In this document: positions 58,352-64,000 of the stretch, piece by piece
Numbering within the stretch: position 1 is the first letter of the stretch
Layout of the letters: the number at the start of each line of letters is the position of its first letter
Assembly: GCA_004369045.1 (NCBI GenBank)
Contig: ML213508.1
Location: 649,748-713,747, forward strand
DNA from: Heliocybe sulcata
Taxonomy: Eukaryota > Basidiomycota > Agaricomycetes > Gloeophyllales > Gloeophyllaceae
Direction of reading: 5' to 3'
DNA: 64,000 nucleotides
Position numbers and translations under genes: made by a program
Notes under the pieces: model-generated
The model's database searches: none
What the model was told of the DNA's origin: nothing
The model's input: only the letters and a program-made list of their open reading frames with translations

Positions 58352-59723
58352 ATGACGACCGACTTGCTGTCGCCTCAGAGCTTGCAGCACTATATCACTG
58401 ACGCTGGGCTATGGCCGGGTCTACTGCATCTTCTGGAAGGTGGTGAGGCTCAAGAATACCTGAACAATTTGTACAATGTTCGCGTCCTCCTGCACATCGG
58501 ACTAGACCTAGTGCATTGACACAATCATCAATCGATCGTCTTTAGTACGTAGACGAGCAATTGGTGTCCGACGCCATCCCTCGCCCCGCAGCTCTTGAGC
58601 TCCTGAAAAAGATAGCACAGCAATTCGAAATATTTCCCCAACAGATCATGCTCGAAGATGTCGTCTTCGACTACAACCCGGTGACTGCCAGTAGCTTCGC
58701 CATAATCTACAAGGGGCAACACGAGGGTAAAGCGATTGCTTTAAAGTACCCTAACATCCTCGGCCTAGCATCGCCTACAAATTACACCACACACCAGCTT
58801 ACCAGGGTTCGCTCCTTTCCTCATTCACGTCGAACACTGGAGACTTACACTCGCATTTACGAGCCAGATTTTTCGCCGAGAAGTAGCAATATGGTGTCTA
58901 CTCAGGAACCCGTACATACAACCCTTTATCGGCGGGATATATGTCCCTAACACCAATCTGGTGTACGCCGTCAGTCATTGGTGCGACAACGGTACTGTTA
59001 ACGACTTTATCAAGAGCACACAACCGTCGCTTCCTCGAGTCAATTCATTTGTCAGTATATTTGCTTCTCACCTATTCAGCATCTTATTCTGGTACCCCAA
59101 GATCTTTGAGATCGCGCTCGGTTTGAAATACCTTCACTTCCACGCAGTCACTCACGGCGACCTCCGCGGGGTCAGTTACATGGCCTTTCTTCATGTCACA
59201 ATGCTGACACGCTCACAGGCCAACGTCCTGGTCTCTGACGACGGTAAGGCACTGCTCACCGACTTTGGTCTCGCGACATACACGGAGGAGGCGGCTGAGA
59301 CTGGTCGAAACCTGGGGCTCACCACCAAAGCGCTCCAAAAGGATGGCGCAAAGCCATGGATGGCGCCAGAACTAGTGGACGACAGTATGGATGGACTGAG
59401 GCGGACTGTGGCGACAGACGTCTATGCGTTCGCTTGCACAGTATGGGAGGTAGGCCAGATCCTACTTGTCGAACGCACACCTGCTCTGACCAGATTATCA
59501 TTGCTAGCTAGACATGGGAGGCGCTCATCCCTGGAGTCCGTGGGCGGGTAAAGCCATGTATAAGCTTACAATGGACGTCATAGCCGGCAAGAGGCCCCCG
59601 CGACCCACGAACATGTGTGACGGCCTTTGGGCGATTGTAGAGGAGTGCTGGGCCCAGGACGCAGCGGCAAGGCCGGGTATGGATGCTGTGATAACCAGCC
59701 TTAGTTCTGCCAGTATCATGTAG
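58352..59723 (+). CDS. TKL-type protein kinase 4 (tandem pair, second)
   Basis: The ATG at 58352 starts MTTDLLSPQSLQHYITDAGL, parallel to kinase 3. Then come EAQEYLNNLYN at an intron, YVDEQLVSDAIPRPAALELL, FEIFPQQIMLEDVVFDYNP, TASSFAIIYKGQHEGKAIAL with the ATP-site Lys, FRREVAIWCLLRNPYIQPFI, VYAVSHWCDNGTVNDFI, FEIALGLKYLHFHAVTHGDL, ANVLVSDDGKALLTDFGLAT, AKPWMAPELVDDSMDG, DVYAFACTVWE and DGLWAIVEECWAQDAAARPG, stopping at 59723. The glycine loop has lost its glycines (TASSF in place of a GxGxF pattern), while kinase 3 keeps GDGGF. DFG is intact. Whether it still binds ATP well is open. The 3' flank resembles that of kinase 3. Confidence 0.87.
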
Positions 59724-60229
59724 ATACACTTGTCCCGTCGTGGGATGCTCTAGTGAAGCCTCGGATTTCTTGAAGTAGTCTGGCCAAGTCGCATTTGTAT
59801 CACCACTACTAGAGAGAATGAATTGTTTTGTTTTACCTACATTGGTCTTGTATTTCACAGCAATCGTGTTTGCCGCATGTGGCTTTCCGGGGCGACGAGT
59901 ACTAAGAATGATACATCAGACTTATATACAACACAAGGTTCCTCGCTCACTCACCTGCGTGGCTACCTAAGAATGAATACCTTGTGGACGGGTATGATGA
60001 TCCGTAGACAATTCCGTGCGTCTAAGAGGATTATATCTAAAAGACTCGCAGAACATTGCTACGTACCAAATAATCGAAGTCGTCCATTGTGGAGGCCTCG
60101 GTTGTCGAGCGTCTTAGGAAAATCGAGTGAGTGCACTGTCTGGCGCCGATCGAGTTATCGTCGCCAAGTTTTGGGTCCGTCTGAGCAGAATTGTGGGGAC
60201 CCTCAGAAGAGGCAGCGAGAGCTTTGACC
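59724..60229. other. 3' flank of kinase 4 and unassigned sequence
   Basis: The first ~120 bases resemble the flank of kinase 3; the remainder shows no gene. Confidence 0.4.
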
Positions 60230-61060
60230 TGACATACTGAGCGCCTGCGAGAAGGGCATTCTGTGCCTTCCTCCCGGCGAGCCGTCTCTGCGAGTCTTGG
60301 ACGAAGAGACAGTGGCCATAATTGCCTTCTTGAGAGTCGTGCTCGATGCATCGGTTAGTTCTGATCCCGCGCCGCTAAATACGGCTCCACGGACGTCGTA
60401 TGGTTCCCCAGAATCGGAATTTGGAAGAAAGCATCTACGGCATATGATCCGGTGCATATAATAGTGCCCGACTACGCAGCGCCCGTGCAAGTCACGACGT
60501 CCGGCGGAGTTGGTGAACGTAGACGCTTCATCGAGTATGTGCGCAGTCTGTAAGACGCGCGCTGCTGATCTTGCCTCCATTACCGGTTGTTCCCGATGTT
60601 CCTCTGATCTTGCCCTCGGCATGCCAGATGCACATATGCGTTCGTCCAAGTCACCCATATGGCCGGAGCGTACTACACCTCATGAAAGACTCTCAGTTGA
60701 GTGTTGTCTGCAGAACGTACAAGGTCAAGCTTGAACGAGACTAGAGCTACAGGCACTTGCCGCACCGTATATCTTCGTGCCGGCTGGAACTTGATAGATG
60801 ATACGTAGGTCATAAGAGAGCCTGAGAACGTTTGCGTCGAGCAAGAGCATGACTTTTAAACGATGATGCCCAGCGCATTTTCTGCAAGAGACTGTCACAA
60901 TCCACCGGCTGGAGCTCAGAAACCGGAGTACATAACGGTTGCCGAGGCAGTCAAGACGACTCCTTCTCATATACCGAGACGACTACACTTACGAGGTGGA
61001 ACACAGATCGAAGATCTAAGAACGTTAATTGCCGACAAAGCACATCAGCACATATACTGA
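60230..61060 (+). pseudogene. Second copy of the repeated gene-family remnant
   Basis: A protein-like stretch runs from about 60230 (LSACEKGILCLPPGEPSLRV, DEETVAIIAFLRVVLDAS) to a likely intron donor. From about 60540 to 61060 the DNA matches the minus strand of 44.6-43.9 kb, including the atgccagatgcaca and gccggctggaacttgat words and a later caccggctggagctc word. Frames do not connect into one protein here. It may supply the N-terminal part of the same unknown family, which would place LSACEKG... before the part seen at 44 kb; that link is inference. Confidence 0.45.
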
Positions 61061-61399
61061 CCTTCCCGGTCTATCTTGCGGCGCTCCTGCAGCCTTGCAC
61101 CGTTACAATCGCGTCAATCTACCGGACTATTTCTTGCGGACCTAGTCGAAAGCAACTGATGGTCTTCCGCGGATACTGTGCAGAGAGTCTCTACTGATAT
61201 TAAGACAAGCCTAGAAGATCAACAGAGGGGATATCGCTAACCGCACGTCCTCCCTACAGAAGCTGCCAGATGTACGACTGGCGACGGCTGTGAGACTCAG
61301 CCTACAAGCGAGGAATACACGTCGATGACTGACGTTCACTAGCGGCCATGGCATTGGCCCGGGTTCATACATATCTAGTAATGGCAACCTTCTAATTGC
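61061..61399. other. Unassigned sequence before the repeat array
   Basis: No gene or clear repeat recognised. Confidence 0.35.
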
Positions 61400-63700
61400 G
61401 CATAAGCTGAATATGAGTATAGTAATTAGGGCGCACCTCGCAGATTAATAGCCCAGCATATACATTCCAGCAACTCCCAAGTAACGGAACTGCGATGGTC
61501 TGATTGAGGCTGCGACATGGAAATAACCAGCTGTATAGTAGTCTGTTAGTGTACATGCGACGGATTTGAGAGGGTGTTATAGTCTCACCTATGGCTCCTA
61601 CCTTAACTGCCTGTAAGCTGACCACCAGTATAGTAGCGGATCGCGCTACGTACAGATACTGATGTAATCCGGTAGCGCCAAAATCACGCTGTTCCAGTTC
61701 CACCACTTGTGGCATAGCATATGCGACAAGTAACGGAACTGGGAAGCGTAGTCTGAAAGCAGGTGCAGCAGCTATTCGCACGAATCTAGAGAACTGTAGA
61801 GTTTATCAGCTTCTGGACGACTAAACGATGATGCTGATGGGTTTGCGGACCTTGCAGACGAGTAATGCCGTCACGTATGATCCAGCAAGCTCCGAAGCAC
61901 GCAGTCCCAGTTACGGTATGCAACAAGTAACGGGACTGCGATGCGTGATCTGAGTGTAGGTTCAGCACACAGTCGTTTGAGCATAGATAACTGTAGGAGC
62001 TGGGAGAATACAATGGACAGACCTGTTAGGCTAGCCGGTACGAGCCTATAGTCGGTGGCAGAAAAGATCAGTAGGCTCGGCATGCGCAATTCATGAGCTC
62101 TGAAGAGCGCAATTCGGCTACTAGTAGCATGCGCTATGCGACAAGCAACGGAACTGCGATACGTTGGGTTTATAGTAGCAGAAATGGCGCTAACCTCAGA
62201 ACGTATGAGTCATCAGCTCCGAAGGACACAGTTCCTATACTTGTTACATGCCACATGCGACAAGTAACGGAACTGCAGATACTTCGATGACGATTCTGAC
62301 CAGGTCCCCAGTAGATGATCGTAGTACGTACCTCGCACACCGCTCGCCGTTCCACTACTCGTGACATGCTGTATGCGACAAGCAACGGAACTGCAGTATC
62401 CTGAATTTTACTTCAGCAGTCCCGGCGGCCAGTAAAGTAGCCCAAAGACTCACCTGCAGACCCGTGAATTTGAGGCCTAATGTCTAACAGCGCCGAAGCA
62501 TGCAGTTCCGCCACTCATGGCACGCCGTATGCGACAAGTAACGGAACTGCAATACTTCGAGTCTGCTTCTAGCCAGTCAGAGTATAGTAGCGAAGAAGGT
62601 ACCCTGTGAAATACCAGCCCAAACATGTACGATCCGGCCGCACAATTCGACTTGTATGCAAAAAGCGACGGAAATACGATGCTCAAATACGATGCCGATC
62701 GGTGGAGGCGGTCGGTGCAGGAGGGGACGATGACCTGTTGGTGAAGGCGCGCTCAATGACCGGCAGGGAACGCCGACCTGGCAGATCTGGAGCAGTATGC
62801 GCGAGGTATACGCGTAGCCAGCTCCCATGATCAATGCTCAGTCGCAGAAACCGAGCCTAAATACGCGCCGACCACAACGGAGATCAGATTGAGTAACGTC
62901 CAAGCTACACGTCACAGAAGGCTCGTACCGTTTCGGCAAAACAACAGGGAGGACAGTCGCCATGCGAAATCAAGACGCTTGAGTCCCACGTAAGAAGTGG
63001 CCCAGTCCTAAGGTTTAACAATAAGTGATGCCTCAGTATCAAGAGGCTCTTACCGTCTGTCAAAGCTATGACGGCGGTATGTGACCAAAGAGCACGGACC
63101 ATGACGAGGGCATCAGTGATTATGGGGCTGATAAGAGCTAGTGAGCCAAGCACTAGTATAGTTGCGGACAACACACCTTGCAGATAGGCAGGCACCCTCC
63201 ACCGGCTCCGCAGCGGGCAGTTCGGCTACATGGTGCACAACTTATGCGACAAGTAACGGAACTGCCATACTTCGAATCCGACTCTGATCAGCCGAGGGCG
63301 AGTACGGTAGCAGAGAATGCATTGCACGCATCGGAACCTCAGCCACCAGCGCGGAGAGCACAGTTCGGCTAATCGTAGCATGCTGTATGCGACAAGTAAC
63401 GGAACTGCGACACTTCGAGTCTGATTCAAGTCAGTCGCGGTGCAGTGACAGAAACTTATTGTGTCCAGCAGCTTCACCCAGCAGCACTGAAGCGCGCAGT
63501 TCGGCTACTCGTCGATGTGACATGCGACAAGTAACGGAACTGCGATCGTCCAGACGGCAAGTCCGATGGCGTAGCAGGCAGGTATAGACACTGGCCTCGA
63601 GATGGACTATCCATAAGCTCCGGAGTACACAGTTCGAGTACTTGTGGCATACTACATGCGACAAGTAACGGAACTGCGCTAGTTAGAATCTGACTCTGGC
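61400..63700. repeat. Array of hairpin-forming repeats
   Basis: About ten copies of a ~50-base imperfect palindrome recur at 115-255-base spacing. The right arm (gcgacaagtaacggaactgc) is the most constant, at about 61735, 61935, 62150, 62275, 62390, 62545, 63265, 63405, 63540 and 63675; a right arm without partner lies near 61480 and a degraded copy near 62660. The left arm is its reverse complement with a few mismatches (for example GCAGTTCCG 62502-62510 against CGGAACTGC 62542-62550). Between palindromes runs a looser unit with atacttcgagtctgactctg and a gctccgaagc word before the next left arm. No open reading frame follows the period. A related partial unit lies at 55.5-55.75 kb. Confidence 0.85.
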
Positions 63701-64000
63701 CGATAGACGCACCCCTAGATCAATAACTTCACACGCGCAATGCCGCTGCGTCGGTGGCCCATGGCATTATGTTGCGAGAAGTAAGTGGACAGCCAGGATA
63801 GATGGGTGAAGACGCTGAAGGTAGAGTGGGGGCCCAATCTGAAGCCCGACTTGATATATGCAGCAGCGAACAATAGAACGGCACGGACACTGAGCCGGAA
63901 AGTGCCACCGGGACGGCGGACCAATCGCAAGCATCGCTCGGACCTAGAGCGGGCGGTCCATCAAGGCGAGGCAATGGCACAGCCATACAGGGTCTGGCGG
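63701..64000. repeat. Direct repeat of 55.97-56.14 kb at the window end
   Basis: From about 63860 to the end the sequence closely follows 55975-56140 in the same direction, with small internal length differences (acagcgaacaatagaacggc near 55.98 kb, gcagcgaacaatagaacggc here; both end cacagccatacaggg). It is probably continued beyond the window. Confidence 0.75.

Noticed and set aside
61400-63700. CRISPR-like array
   Set aside because: Repeats are palindromic but spacing varies from 115 to 255 bases, between-copy sequence is itself related, copies are imperfect, and the genome is eukaryotic with no cas genes.
63701-64000. Chromosome end
   Set aside because: The repeat-rich end suggests it, but no TTAGGG-type telomere repeats are present.

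Overview
This window looks like a gene-dense piece of a basidiomycete genome, most likely Agaricomycetes. Nearly every gene is cut by short GT-AG introns of about 50-60 nt. The content includes a fungal thaumatin-like protein, an ABCC transporter and four tyrosine-kinase-like genes with HGD in place of HRD. The recognised protein sequences resemble mushroom-forming fungi. No bacterial gene organisation is seen, and the species cannot be named from the sequence.

Layout. 1-9.2 kb: a small membrane protein, a short-chain dehydrogenase, a thaumatin-like protein, ribosomal protein eS30 and a fungal multi-pass membrane protein. 9.9-18.7 kb: an accessory stretch. A retropepsin-like gene and a piece of a purine nucleoside phosphorylase (PNP) gene each occur twice in direct order about 6.5 kb apart. 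Between the copies lie a decayed serine-rich gene and an intronless trypsin-like peptidase with a coiled-coil insertion. 19-25.7 kb: a complete ABCC-type transporter, divergent from PNP. 25.9-37.3 kb: a saccharopine-dehydrogenase-like oxidoreductase, divergent from the AAA/VWA protein VWA8, then an Sds3-like subunit of a histone deacetylase complex. 37.6-45.2 kb: a hypothetical gene, two divergent TKL kinases, a repeat-derived gene remnant and a small hypothetical protein. 46-55 kb: a housekeeping block with VPS26 (retromer), a seven-TM-like protein with a long serine-rich tail, SOF1 (18S rRNA processing) and RTF1 (Paf1 complex). 55-64 kb: a repeat-rich zone holding two tandem TKL kinases, copies of a degraded gene family also seen at 44 kb, and an array of about ten hairpin-forming repeats.

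How the genes work together. Conserved single-copy housekeeping genes (RPS30, VWA8, Sds3-like, VPS26, SOF1, RTF1) alternate with fast-evolving accessory tracts. Several neighbours are head-to-head with short shared upstream regions: PNP/ABC, SCCPDH-like/VWA8, kinase 1/kinase 2 and 7TM/SOF1. There is no obvious metabolic cluster. The strongest unexplained signals are the hairpin repeat array at 61.4-63.7 kb, whose arms change in compensating fashion, the divergent kinase family, and the 6.5-kb-spaced duplication. Exon boundaries were read by eye from splice signals and protein-family continuity. Starts and some internal junctions are therefore provisional, especially at gene 5' ends.
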